Assembly (NCBI GenBank): GCA_026260175.1
Contig: JAKCWW010001972.1
Coordinates: forward strand, 14,770 to 36,667
Direction: 5' to 3'
DNA length: 21,898 bases
DNA from: Reticulitermes lucifugus
Taxonomy: Eukaryota; Arthropoda; Insecta; Blattodea; Rhinotermitidae
Of this stretch, positions 10,224 through 21,002 are shown piece by piece. Numbering within the stretch: position 1 is the first letter of the stretch; the number at the start of each line of letters is the position of its first letter. The translations under genes and the position numbers were made by a program. The notes beneath the pieces are model-generated. The model was not told the origin of the DNA, made no database searches, and saw only the letters and a list, made by a program, of their open reading frames with translations.

Positions 10224-13200
10224 ACATAGGTTATTCAGAGTGAAATGTTACATAGATATTAGGTATGCCAGATAATTTTAAATGTCTTAGCCATATCAAA
10301 ATTTTATTTCCTGTGTAATATGTATATATCTATATATAAGCTCTTCATATTTTTTACGTAATTTTAATTTGGTTGTATTGTTTGCTACCAGCTTAAGAGG
10401 GTGAAATCGCAGTTGTTTGTGGTAGAATGTTAGGTTGGTGGCATCACAATGTAGTTGTCATTTTGGTTCGTATAATCTTGTTGAAATGTGGAGAAATAGT
10501 TTGAATAAAAAAGAGGTAGTAAAGTTTTGATATTGCAATATAGGCAAATGAATTTGATACCAGGGTCCATTTAATAATTTGATATTCAGTGGATATTGCC
10601 TGGTATCTACTACAGAAAAATATTTTCATATATCTATTCTTCCTGTAACTGTGTTTGTATTGTTAACTTCCCCTTACACGCCATTGACCGTGCTGCTGCA
10701 GTTGAGTGAAGTCATCCTTGCAAGAAACGAGTTCTTGTAGCAGGATCATACATAACCATCCGAAGAGCCATGCAGCTATCACAAAAGTATATCTGGGGCC
10801 TGTCTACCACTGGGACATGGCCTAGTGAGCCATTAAACATCTTGAATATATTTAAAGCATTACAGCACAGTTTGCATTTACAGTAAAGTCCCACTGTAGC
10901 ATGTTTTGTTTCCTCCAGATAACTGACAATTTTTTAATGTTTGATATTACCAGCTTTAACAAAGAAAATGTGTTTTTTGCGAGTAGTATTTCTGTGTTGA
11001 ACTGGTTTTCATAATATAGTGTTGCTGTGGTAGCAGACGTCTTTTCCCCATCTCTACCTTCATAATTAATCTTCTCTGATACATAGTATTGCATGCTGTC
11101 CCCTCCTCTCTCAACAGTTCGCTGTTAATATTAAGCAAGGACTGGTGTAGATAAATCCTAGTCATGCATAACAAGGTAGAAAGTGGAAGTTAATGAGTGC
11201 TACTTCCTGTAATCTTCAGTCTCAGAAAACAAAATAAAAATCTCATATCAGAAATACCTGTTGAAATTGTTGAGACACATATCCATATCTTAACATCAGT
11301 GACTCTGTTAACTTTTTCTGATATTTGTCAGCGTTTGGAATTGAAAGAACTGGTTATTGTATTGTAGGGCCCATCTCTTAATCTTCTTTTTTTATAGTAT
11401 GAGTTTGTTGTTTTGTTACACAATCAGCATTCTGCAACAGAAGGTTAAATATGAAATGATTGTGTTCAAAATTTCAGTGACTTAGAAGTATGACTATGTT
11501 ATAAGGAAAATCATGATGGAGGTTTGTCCTTGAAAAGTGACAGTTAACTCAGATACTTGAGAAATTCCTTCCTCTTATGGAACCTGAATCTTCTTCACTG
11601 TGTTAAAAAGTGCCACCAATGATGGACACTATCCTCAGGCAGTGGAGTCTATTCCTCACCTTTACAGCCTGTTTCTGTAAGATCCTTTTAAATATTGTCC
11701 TCTGAGTTACAGCAGGTTTCACAAGGAGTCTCTTCACTTTAAGTATTATTACTAAAATTTTATGTGTATTTCTCATTTCCTGTGCATGTTACAGGTTGAT
11801 TCTGAAGGATCGAGTTGCCCTGGCAGTATACATAGGACAGTAAGTTCTGCTGCAACGTGGTAGTTGTGTTCTTGTGGAATATTGTATTACAGAAATTTGC
11901 ATAGGGTCGAATCAAAAAATTTGGCCCATCATCCAGCTGCTGCTGGTTGCTGAAGTTGCATTGTAGCCAACATGCATGTACGAAAGTGTATGTTATACAA
12001 ACAGCGTTCATGTATTCATCAGCCATATTATAGTAGATTCACGTTAACGAAACGCATAATAGCAGAACTTACTGTGTGTGTGTACATTACTGTGTGTGTA
12101 TATTACTGTTACAATTCTTTCATCATGGAACAGCCTATAAATGTGGTCACTTTGCACCCACAGGAGAAACTTAATATTGTGTCATGGCCATTATGACTGG
12201 AAGTTGCAGAATAGTTTCATATTTTAAAAGGCTCTGTACGTTAGACAAATATGATGTTGACCGTATAGTTTCAGTGCTTCATTCTTTGGAAAATAGGTTC
12301 AGATAGTCTCTGAGACTGGCTGTCTTGACAGGCTTTTAAGGTTTTCTGTGTCTCTTCCTGCAAAATATCTTGTCTAGTGTGTGTGACATTAGTCCATGTG
12401 CTCTTCCTTCTGGATTCTTTCGAGTTTATAGTTAATTTTTGTACCGTTCAACATTATAAGCAGTTCAAAAGTGTTGTTAAACCAAGAATAAATGAACATT
12501 ATCTTGCCTAACATTTTACAGATTCTTGGTTGAAGGTTGGAGGGTGCATTCTTTCACACATTTCTTCCTTAAACAAGAGTCTGTCCTACTAATTGTGTGC
12601 GATCTCCCCTATTCTTACTGAAATTAACATGGAATTTTGAGACTTCTTTTCTATTCCATATGTGTGTATGAGCATTGTGAGTTATTAGTGTTATAAATAT
12701 AGTTTGAGAGATTGACTTTTACACATTTTATCAGTGGACATACTGACCTGCAGACTGTTATCTGTAACACGAATCCAAACACTGAATCTTCAGGTATTAA
12801 ACTTCCTTAGGCCAATTTATTGTGCTCTTGAATGCAAAAGTTATTGAGACGTGTTTTTCCTGCATTGGGTACCAACTTTGTTTTCTTATGGTCAACACTT
12901 TCGAAGACGAGACAAGGTTTAAGTATTTTTTTCAGTGTGGACGTGTGCCTTCAGAGGTGGAAATTTCTGTGTACAAGCTTGAATGTGTTACTATGTTCAT
13001 AATCTTCTAAAAGCAGCCATTTGTACATGACCTAATAATGCTTGGTCAGAAATCACAATGCAACTGTTGGTGAAGGTTAAGAGAAATTCCAGCACTTGTC
13101 CCTTGTAAGTGCCAAACATAATCATTTTCTGCTCTTTTAGCATCACCTAGCACATTTCTGCTTCACAGCTCCACTGGGTGGCAAAGTATAATGCGACATT

Positions 13201-13440
13201 TAGCTTTAGTTGTGCAGCATCACATAGATGAGTTGACTGCTTTTCCGTTTCAAGAGCTGTGAATATGCACAAGTTAACAATTTTATTCTTTTTTAATTTC
13301 CAATAAAGACCTGCATTAAATTCCTAAATATAAGAACTTAATTTTTTTCTAATGTGGAAAAAAATGGGAGTTGCGGAGTTTTTATGGGGGGGGTGAGGGT
13401 TCTGTCATTGTAACTAAACTAACTCCATGGAGCAGAGTCC
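10224..13440. other. noncoding stretch, no gene recognised
   Basis: It is AT-rich sequence with short TA-rich runs (about 10320-10337) and a GT-rich tandem repeat near 12.1 kb. Open frames are short and unsupported on both strands. A run of eight G lies near 13386. Confidence 0.45.
12069..12110. repeat. GT-rich tandem repeat
   Basis: Units start with TTACTG at 12069, 12087 and 12103, the first two followed by (TG)n and TACA/TATA. The period is about 16-18 bases, with two full units and a partial one. Confidence 0.65.
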
Positions 13441-13477
13441 TTCTTGACAAGCTAACAGGTCATCAGCTAGTCAAGAA
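13441..13477. repeat. inverted repeat (stem-loop) beside a retrotransposon tail
   Basis: TTCTTGAC-a-AGCT on the left pairs with AGCT-a-GTCAAGAA on the right, a 12-pair stem broken by one A·A mismatch. It lies 13 bases beyond the stop codon of the minus-strand retrotransposon tail at 13490, so it could be part of that element's 3' end. Confidence 0.45.
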
Positions 13478-13489
13478 ATTCCCTGCATT

Positions 13490-13605
13490 TTATGGAACCT
13501 GAAGGTTCATTACCACATTCACACGAGCCTGCCACCTGTCCCTATCCTGAGCCATATCAATCCAGTCCATGTCTTTCTGCGTACCCTAAATGCATCCAGT
13601 ATTTT
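13490..13605 (-). pseudogene. C-terminal remnant of a non-LTR retrotransposon ORF
   Basis: On the minus strand one frame reads DMDWIDMAQDRDRWQARV, then NVVMNLQVP and a stop (TAA at 13492-13490). This matches the end of the reverse-transcriptase ORF of a very common insect non-LTR family, whose tail reads roughly DWINLAQDRDRW...MNLRVP. Upstream, beyond about 13580, the similarity jumps frame (MDLRE-like text becomes FRVRR), so the copy is frameshifted. Only the last ~40 residues remain; the catalytic domain is absent. RTE/BovB-like is my best guess at the clade. Confidence 0.8.
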
Positions 13606-16155
13606 TTGTAACACAACTCCCAGTATGATTTCTTGTACCTTTGTCTAGGCCACCATACTGAGACGTCATTTTTATACTGATGTGATTTGTGTCGGACGTA
13701 ATACTGCACTACCCACAGGATGTAGCAGACAGTCTATTTAAGTTTGAATGCGACCATAAGGTGCTTGGTGATGACAAAGGCTCTGCCCTCTGGTAGTGAA
13801 ACAGAGTGTGCAGTAGCTACCAGTGACTGGACAGCAAGGCAGATGTTTTGCACAGATGTCAGTGTCTTCATGGCAGTCGGCATTTTACATATTTGCATTA
13901 AAATGTTCTTAAATATCAATGTGAACACAGAAAATTTTTACTTGAGATCTGCTAGCCTGTGCTTGTAAGTGCATCCATCTGCTATTTTTATGCAAATTGG
14001 GGTGGAGGGGGAAAGCAATTGGATTTAATGCAATAATACTTTTATGTTACATATCCCAAATAAACCATTACCTAAATATTTTTTACATGTCTAGTTCTTG
14101 TGTGCATATATATTTGGGTATTATGCCTGACTACCATTTAGAACTGAATATGAACATTGTTAGATTGGGGGGGGGGAGCATATATTTTACACAGAAGGTG
14201 GCACTTTGTTATATATTTCATAACAATTCGGTTGTGAGTACAGATTTTAGGGGTGGCTGGACAGCTGTGTTTATTTTTTTATTTTAATTTATTCATTCTT
14301 GAGTCTAGGCCATATAAGTTGGCCAGTTAGATATTGGGTCCTCCCAGGTATACTGAAATTCAGTACCCTGTCAATCCATGTGATGTTTGTAGGGGTTGTG
14401 CAATGAGCTTTTTTGTACCGTTTACTGTCTGGTGGAGTAGACCAGATTGGCCAGCATGTTACCACCATCGTGTTGCTGAATATTATGGCTAGCACTACTG
14501 CTTATGACATCAGGAATGACCTGGAAACTGGCTACTCTGGAAATTTTTGTTTTCTGGAGTCCCTCCAGGTAAAATAGGCCACTGTTCCTCCGTCTTTCCA
14601 ACTTTTGAGCAGTTGTAGGCATCATTAGGTATACTAACACTGAATAAAAATGCAACTTTTGTTCTTGCCTGGCCTTGATATTAATTACAAAGACCAACTT
14701 GTTCATGCTTCATGTTTCACTCTTCATTGTGAGAACCATGTAAAAATCTATAAATACACTCTGTGGACAAAAATGCAGTTTTGCAGCACAGGCTGGTGGT
14801 ACATATGTAAGCACTGTACTCCGGTGCATTACGTAAATATTTTACTTACACATCACTTGCATTTTGGTTGGGCCATCGAGTGGACCACACTGAACGTGTA
14901 TGATGTACTATAACTTAATTAAACTGAATCACTTTATAGTCTTAATGTAAACTAACCTTGTGAGTGATCACACATACATTAGTCATATGAAAGGTCACTG
15001 AAGGATGATGACCAGAGAACTGTCTTGCTTACTACAAATGTTTTCTTACAAAGTGTTGTTGGGCTGAAAGAGCGCGAAAATGATATTTTGAATGGCTGTC
15101 TAATTGTGTACACATCAAGGACTTCCAATTTGCAGCTTCAACAGTGTTAGAGATGGTGACAGTATTAGTATAAACTGTATGAGCCGATTGCAGGTACATA
15201 TGTGAACTGCCTTGAATGTTAATTTAGTGTGTGCGTAACTGGTTGGTGTTCATTGATCAAGTGGACCAGATACTTAGAGTGTTAGAAGCAGGAAAAAAAA
15301 TTACAGTATTATACCATTAAGTTGGCAGCAATAAAAATGACTTCTTTGGAAAGAAAGCAGGGAATTGAGATTTTACGGTAGTTGTAGTGAGCCTGGTCGT
15401 CACTTTTATTCACCACTTTTGTAGAATAAAGGCCCTGTTCTACTCAACTGGTATTAATATTACATTTTGAATAATTTTAAGCACCATTTTTACATGCTTT
15501 ATGCTTGCACCTAAGATACCAGTTTTCAAATTATTTCCTTATTGCATCTGATGGAGGTAGTTATTGACGTTAGTAGAAAGATGTGTGTGACTTCTGATTT
15601 GAATTAATAGCTTTAAATATAACATTTTAATTGCAGAATTCTTACTCCACCCCCTTTCCCAGGATTACGCGTATATTTATGAAAAGGGACATAGTTATTG
15701 TGTGCTTGTCCTGTGTGTGAAACATCAGGACAGGCACTGTAGTAGGTTACTTCATTTAAAACTTCATCTTCCTGTCATATGATATGTAGCAGCAATGGAA
15801 ACTGATTTTTACCAAACCATGTTGAAGTCATGTTTGCACAGTTATGTTTATATGTTATACAAAATGTATGCATGATACTGCACGAGTAAGTGTAATTAAT
15901 TAATGGTTAACCTGTCCCCTATATTTATAGCTATACTGTCACTATCCTGCCAATATCAATTTCTGTGCTCAATTTTGCTTACCCCCTCTATTTTACCTTG
16001 CACCCCGTATCCTCTCTCCATTCCTCATGTCACCCAAAAGACACTACACAGTAATCAGGACAGTAGTACTGTGTACAAAATGTTTGTGTTTGTTAAGGTT
16101 TAAGAAGTAATTTGGAATACCACGATGGAGAAGAGAGGGAGTCAGTAGCTTATTT
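13606..16155. other. noncoding stretch, no gene recognised
   Basis: It contains a run of ten G at 14167-14176. Open frames of up to ~95 codons occur on both strands between 14.0 and 14.9 kb without recognisable similarity. No RNA gene was seen. Confidence 0.45.
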
Positions 16156-16375
16156 TGAAACTTTATCTCATGTAAATTAAGTTTCAGACCAACTGATGCA
16201 CACCTAAAACCACTTTTATTGTAGCTTTATTATAATTGTTAAAATTATACCCCAAATTATACAATTATAATAAAGCTACAATAAAAGTGGTTTTAGTGTG
16301 CATCAGTTGATCTGAAACTTAATTTAATATGACGAAGATGCACGGTGTCAACAATGTGAAACTTATCTCATGTAA
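16156..16375. repeat. long foldback hairpin flanked by a short direct repeat
   Basis: The arms 16173-16239 and 16261-16326 are near-perfect inverse copies; I count one base change and one single-base indel in ~66 bp. The spacer is 21 bases. A transcript would form a long, almost uninterrupted double strand. TA is present at both outer ends (16173-16174 and 16325-16326), compatible with a mariner-type MITE insertion, but TA is self-complementary and so is weak evidence. Outside the hairpin, TGAAACTTtATCTCATGTAA (16156-16175) recurs at 16357-16375 with one base missing, as a direct repeat. It is likely a foldback/MITE element; no coding capacity. Confidence 0.85.
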
Positions 16376-17707
16376 TTTTGAGTTTATTGCATTATCATTT
16401 CTGGCTGCCACTGTTGATTATCATAATGTACGAGTATATCAGGGACAGCGTTCAAGAACTGAACCGAGAAACTGCTGCTTTTGTGAATTCTGATTTTGTG
16501 GCGTGGATGTTGTGTGTTTTTATTTTGTCTGTCTGTGATTCTTGTGAGAGAGAATGATGTTTTGTGTTTTCTTTTTCATTTCAAATTCTCATAGCTTAAA
16601 GAAGACAAAAAATAGTGAACCTAAATTTGAAGGAAGAATTTGGATAATTTCTAGATACATAGGTTAATTATTTTTATCCACACAGGATGTAGAGAAAAGT
16701 GATGGTTACATAAGGTATATAATTGTGAGTTGAGATAGTGGAACAGTGTGTCATAACTTTATGCATTGACATGTGCTACTGTAACTCATGTAGTTCATGT
16801 AGATTTGAGTAATATGTGTAGTCAGGAAACAGTACAGAGGTTTAGCATACAAGTTTAAGATAAGAAGACTTGGATGTAGGGATATTTGATCTTCCAGAAA
16901 GAAAAGGATAAAAAAGAGGATTTTGAAACAAAATCTTATACTTGATGGTGCAAGATGAAGTGTGCTATTGATGCAGGTGATTTATATCTGAATCCAGTAG
17001 CCTTGTAGAAAGAAGGGATCGTAACATTCAGGCCACTGTCAAGCTGTAGTATAATAGAAGTGTTTTTTGTCAAGGATTACGAATCAGATTTAAATTACTA
17101 TTCATTGTAAGAACAATTTGTTAAAATAAATTCTAAAAATTTTGAATTAAAGATATGAAGCATGGTAAAATAAATTTTTAATCACAAATTTATTCTACTG
17201 CAATCATATCTGACATCACCATCTGAGGTATTTTTATTTTTCAGGAGTTGGCTGGCTGTATATATTTCTGGTCATTGCCGCAATACTGCTAGATATTTTT
17301 ACTTATACTGTGGCAGCATTTTGGACAGAACTTGGAAGGAAGTTGTGTTGTCATGAAGTGGCTTGGTTGGATGTGATTGGTGTAGGCACACATACACTAA
17401 GCTGTGTATGAGAGGTCAGGTTCATGCCTTAGTTTCCAGAGAGGGCTGTACTGTAGCTCAGGTTCAGTCCCTTCATGTCAGACTTGTGGTGGCACTTCAA
17501 CAGGTTTTCCTCAAGAGTCTCTTCAGTCCCCACTCCCACCCACTTCACTGATAATTTCACCCTCGCTCCTTACTCTTATCACTGTGCGACAGCCCTGGCC
17601 TGTGTAAAAGTAAGAAAGTAGTTTGTTCTTCCTCGCAAGTATCGTGCTTTCACACTACCCTGCAAGTTAGCCCATGTGTAGCTAGGTGGTATTAATTCAT
17701 AAAGATA
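16376..17707. other. noncoding stretch, no gene recognised
   Basis: It is AT-rich apart from a C/T-richer part at about 17430-17600. A small hairpin at 17165-17198 (GTAAAATAAATTT / AAATTTATTCTAC, 12 of 13 pairs) is the only structure noted. Confidence 0.45.
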
Positions 17708-17745
17708 GGCTACCACATATGGGCCTATATAATACAATAATAAAA

Positions 17746-17855
17746 CCAACAAAATGCACACTATTGAAATAGTTTTTATATGCAATACCCTGCTACATGT
17801 TTCGACTGCTCACGCGGCCATCCTCAGGGAGGCAATACAAAGGGTAAAAATAAAA
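17746..17855. repeat. left inverted arm (110 bp)
   Basis: It begins CCAACAAAATGCACACTA and ends TAAAAATAAAA. It is the reverse complement of 18291-18400 with about eight mismatches, several of them transitions, consistent with decay after insertion. Confidence 0.9.
17794..17827 (-). ncRNA. hammerhead-ribozyme-like core in left arm
   Basis: Minus-strand reading: CTGAGGA (CUGANGA core), stem II GGCCGC / GCAGTC closed by a GNRA-type loop GTGA (one mismatch, one G·U), GAA, a 2-bp helix III (AC/GU, loop AT), cleavage-site triplet GTA, then stem I. The strand before the core (...CCTCC) pairs with that after the site (GCAGG...) in 4 of the first 5 positions, failing only at position 2. All invariant core bases are present. 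It points outward from the element. Confidence 0.6.
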
Positions 17856-17923
17856 AGACCAAATTATTGAAGTGACAGAACCAATCCAAGATATAAAATA
17901 ACGATGATAACATCATAGCTTAA

Positions 17924-18153
17924 CCATTTAAGGACTAAACGTAATATGTTTTATTTGAAGGCCCAGGTCGTACCGCGCAGTAAACGCTCTCCATCTCGGT
18001 TACAAAAACCGATCTATTAATTTTGTATAGGGCTAAAGTCACTTTTTGTTCTGAGATAAATACAAACCACATAAATTCACTCTGCGGACGGAACGGGGTA
18101 CCGTTGAAAGTTAAACCTGATGGTTCGCATAGTAACCGTTAGGCTTTAAAAGG
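17924..18153. mobile_element. piggyBac-like MITE nested in the Penelope-like element
   Basis: It is flanked by TTAA at 17920-17923 and 18154-18157, the target duplication of piggyBac transposons. The ends are CCATTTAAGGACTAA and, as the reverse complement of the right, CCTTTTAAAGCCTAA: 12 of 15 match, and both begin CC(N)TTT like piggyBac ends. The interior is 230 bp long, noncoding and clearly richer in CpG than its surroundings. Because it interrupts the interval between the two hammerhead arms, it is the younger insertion. Confidence 0.7.
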
Positions 18154-18290
18154 TTAAAAATATATTTTATATAAGACAAGGTGTTACTGTCAGTGTGTCA
18201 TTATTGAATGGATGGTATACACATGTTTAATGCAGCAATGCACCACGCAAGATAATTTATTGAGAGCTAAACAAGGCAGTAAAGCTACGA

Positions 18291-18400
18291 TTTTATTTTT
18301 ATCCTTTTTATTGCCGCCCTGAGGATGGCCGCGTGAGCGACCGAAACATGTAGCAGAGTATTGCATATAAAAACTATTTCTATAGTGTGCATTTTGTTGG
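18291..18400. repeat. right inverted arm (110 bp)
   Basis: This is the inverse copy of the left arm, ending TAGTGTGCATTTTGTTGG. It carries the plus-strand hammerhead-like core. Confidence 0.9.
18319..18352 (+). ncRNA. hammerhead-ribozyme-like core in right arm
   Basis: Plus strand: CTGAGGA, stem II GGCCGC / GCGACC with loop GTGA (five Watson-Crick pairs, one C·A mismatch), GAA, AC-AT-GT helix III and the triplet GTA. The core matches the left copy, but stem I is poor (GCCGCC against GCAGAG, about 2 of 6), so this copy is less likely to fold than the left one. The stem II mismatch is at a different pair from the left copy, as if both descend from GGCCGC-GTGA-GCGGCC. Confidence 0.55.
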
Positions 18401-18571
18401 CTACGTCATTCCAATGGAGGGCGAGATACAGTCGATAAAAGTACTGTTGTCTTCAAGTAAAGTGCCCATTCATTATTGACCGATTTCAACCTAACTTGCA
18501 CTGTTCCTAGCGCATGCATATAGAGTGCGAGGTGTGATGTTTCAGCTACGTCACGTCTTTATGAATTAAGC

Positions 18572-18610
18572 CAGGGGTGCACAAATTTTCCAAAAATTTA
18601 GGAGGCGCCT
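18572..18610 (+). mobile_element. single hAT-type left end, related to the 5338 MITE
   Basis: CAGGGGTGCACAAATTTTC matches the start of the 129-bp element at 5338 in 18 of 19 bases, and a later CCTCAGAA recurs in both. I find no matching right end or 8-bp duplicate of aattaagc downstream, so the copy is truncated or extends beyond recognition. Confidence 0.6.
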
Positions 18611-19228
18611 CAGAAGGGTGACGTAAAACAAATTCCACTTGGAAGTTCCACAGGAGCCACTGCAAGCTTGCACTGCTGAGTTGTGCCGTAACTTGCAGTG
18701 CAGACTGCGTTGCTGCCTTGTAGTGACACACTGTCTTATCATTGCTGTAAGCAGATATCATACGTGCCAGTTTTGTTATATAGTCAGGGCTTTCATGGAA
18801 TAATTTAGAACATATTTATGGAATATAAAATGTAATGAACTGAGTGACTAATGTCAATTATTGGTCATGTTGATATTGACGTCACAACATGATGACTTGT
18901 ATGGAACAAATTAAGGGGATGGTCGTTTAATGATGAATGCACAGATTGTCTTCAGTCTGTTGTGAATCATGATGTAGTGCAGGACTTCCCAAGTTTGTTT
19001 AAGAGTAATTATTTATAGCGAGATACAATTTAATGTATGTGTCCTTAATGAGGAATTAGAACACAACTGTGATCACAGGAATGAATGAAGCCCCTGACTG
19101 ATAAGTAACTGGTTACCTGCTTTATGATCAGGTGTGCTGGAGTAGTACCGTTGTAGTGAGCTAAGGGTTTGTCGTATGACAGACATCTTGGAGAGCATCA
19201 GGTAGCTCTAAACTGTAGCGTAGTTATG
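18611..19228. other. noncoding stretch, possibly the body of the hAT-related copy
   Basis: No gene seen. The first ~150 bases are likely internal sequence of the truncated hAT-type element; the rest is unassigned. Confidence 0.4.
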
Positions 19229-20007
19229 GGTTAGGCTAGTGGTTGTCAGCTTGTTTGAGTATGAGAAACCATTCAAAAAAGTTTCGCTGACCCCCCCCCT
19301 TCCCACATGCTAATAGTTGCGTGCTTTTAGGCTTCATTAATTGACAGAAAATGTAATGGCCACAAAACCGATAAACTCTGGAAATGTTGTAAATTACATC
19401 ACATTACAGGAACAACTATAACTGCTTGTAAAATAATAGTGTGTGTACAAAATATATTTGTGGACAGGAGGTATGTTTGCTGACCTCTTGGAATAGTCCT
19501 TGCAGTCCGTGGTTTGGGCTGGTTTCCATGAAAATTCTGTGAAATTTGGGCGTCCTGGCAAACAGGATAGCTCAGTAAAGTGACTGTGGGTTGGCAATGT
19601 TTAGCTTTCTGGGGTAACAGGGAATTGTCTGTTTTATCCCAGACCAATTCTGGAGGCAACTTCTGAGGTAAAGTTGCCTGAGCGTCTACCTGTAGTCACT
19701 TCCGTTTAGTGTGGAGTTTAAAAATGATTTAGCTTATACGTCCATGTCCCTGTGTTTTCGTGGTATGGTATTTGAGCACAGGGTAATCCTTTGTGGGCTG
19801 TGTGTGTGTGTTTGGTTTTACAGAAATGAAACGTGAAGACACTTAAACGTTACTCCGCGCAGACCTATTGTGATCATTAGTGGCTGGCCACAGGTCCAAA
19901 AATTTATATGTAACAAGGGCGAGGGGAGTTTTAGAGAAAATTAAACATACCGCGGAGCTATTAATTGTGTTTTATTTTAATTTTTTCTTACAAAATATCT
20001 GGACAAT

Positions 20008-20043
20008 ACATATATACATATATATGTGTGTGTGTGTATATAC
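20008..20043. repeat. TA/TG microsatellite
   Basis: A compound run of TATA/CATA steps passes into (TG)6 and back to TATATA. Confidence 0.85.
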
Positions 20044-20804
20044 AATTTGTGGTGACTAGAAACGATGAATATGCCTCACACCGTCACAGTTTCTTTGGCT
20101 TCAAAGTAGAAATAATTTACGCAAGAAACAGTGCTATGATTTCTTCGTTGAAACGTTGACGAACGCTAAAGTACACATCGTGGTGTCATAATTGATTATT
20201 GTCTATGGCGTCTTGTTCGTCGTCTGCCAGTAACCCACCTCACACATAATGATCACCTGCAAGGATTAGTCTTGCTGGACTGACCGCGCGCTGTGTGTTT
20301 CACCTCAGAATTGATCTGTCTTTTTGTACGGTTCACATCTTCATCCAGCTGTCAGTGTTTGCTGGTAAAATATGTTAACAATTAACTTCAGTTCATTCTT
20401 TACAGTAGGTGCTACCAGTTCTTTGAATATTCGACTGTTTTGTCCAGGATCTTAAGTATACCGAGTTTTTTTTTGTGATTACTTTACTTCGGCTATGGTG
20501 TACTCTGTAACATGCAACAGTCCTTCGTCAAATAATTCATCCATCTGGTACTGTGAAACTGTTCTTTGTGAGTGTTTATAATCTTTTAGATGTAGTTCCA
20601 TTTCCAATGATATACAGCTGTGTCATTATTACAGATATTTAATGTACTTTCTGTTCTGTATTTATTCTAATTTGAGAATCAAAGAATTGACCGTAGATGT
20701 ACCCTTGTCAACAAGCTAGCCCAGTGTCCTCAGCATTTTAAACATGACGGTACAAGGAAAAATGCTTTAATATCTCACGACACAAACTTTTCTGTCGTAT
20801 TTGG

Positions 20805-20841
20805 GTATATATATATATACATGTATGTATATGTATATATT
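20805..20841. repeat. TA/TG microsatellite
   Basis: (TA)7 is followed by imperfect CATG/TATG repeats and TATATAT. Confidence 0.85.
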
Positions 20842-21002
20842 CATATTTTTGTGCTTCACTATGCATTTAATATAGGCATCGTAAATTCTATATCCGTTAC
20901 ACTTCACAGAAAATTTTTATGCGTTTACAGCAAACTTGGATTAAGTGTCGTGGCACACCGGTTGAGAAACGCTGATTTAGGCTACGCAGTCTTTTGTTTT
21001 AC

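Larger units (their letters stand above)
17708..18404. mobile_element. Penelope-like (hammerhead-bearing) element with inverted terminal repeats, nonautonomous
   Basis: Two 110-bp arms (17746-17855 and 18291-18400) lie in inverted orientation, about 93% identical by eye, and each contains a hammerhead-like core. GGCTAC occurs at 17708-17713 and 18399-18404 and could be a 6-bp target duplication. If so, the left arm carries a 32-base extra tail, and short tails beside one terminal repeat are known for Penelope elements. No reverse transcriptase or GIY-YIG endonuclease is encoded, so this is a deleted or nonautonomous copy. A piggyBac-like MITE interrupts it. The right GG also belongs to the arm, so the duplication is uncertain. 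Assignment to Penelope-like elements rests on the hammerhead association. Confidence 0.65.
19237..20974. mobile_element. possible 1.7-kb hAT-like nonautonomous element
   Basis: The left end TAGTGGTTGTCAGC resembles CAGTGGTTCTCAAC-type hAT ends. The right end, reverse-complemented, is CAGCGTTTCTCAACCGGTGT. The flanks ggttaggc (19229-19236) and atttaggc (20975-20982) agree in 6 of 8 and both sit at hAT-length distance. The two ends match one another only in about 9 of 15, so they may instead belong to two different hAT insertions. No transposase frame is present inside. The interior has a run of nine C (19291-19299), (TG)n at 19799-19810 and two microsatellites. Confidence 0.45.

Noticed and set aside
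10874..10900. tacagtaaagtccc as a second pogo/Tigger end
   Set aside because: Only the first ~8 bases match, and no inverse partner was found nearby.
19078..19096. gaagcccctg as the right end of the hAT-like copy beginning at 18572
   Set aside because: The end matches poorly beyond CCCCTG, and the flanking 8 bases do not repeat the left flank.
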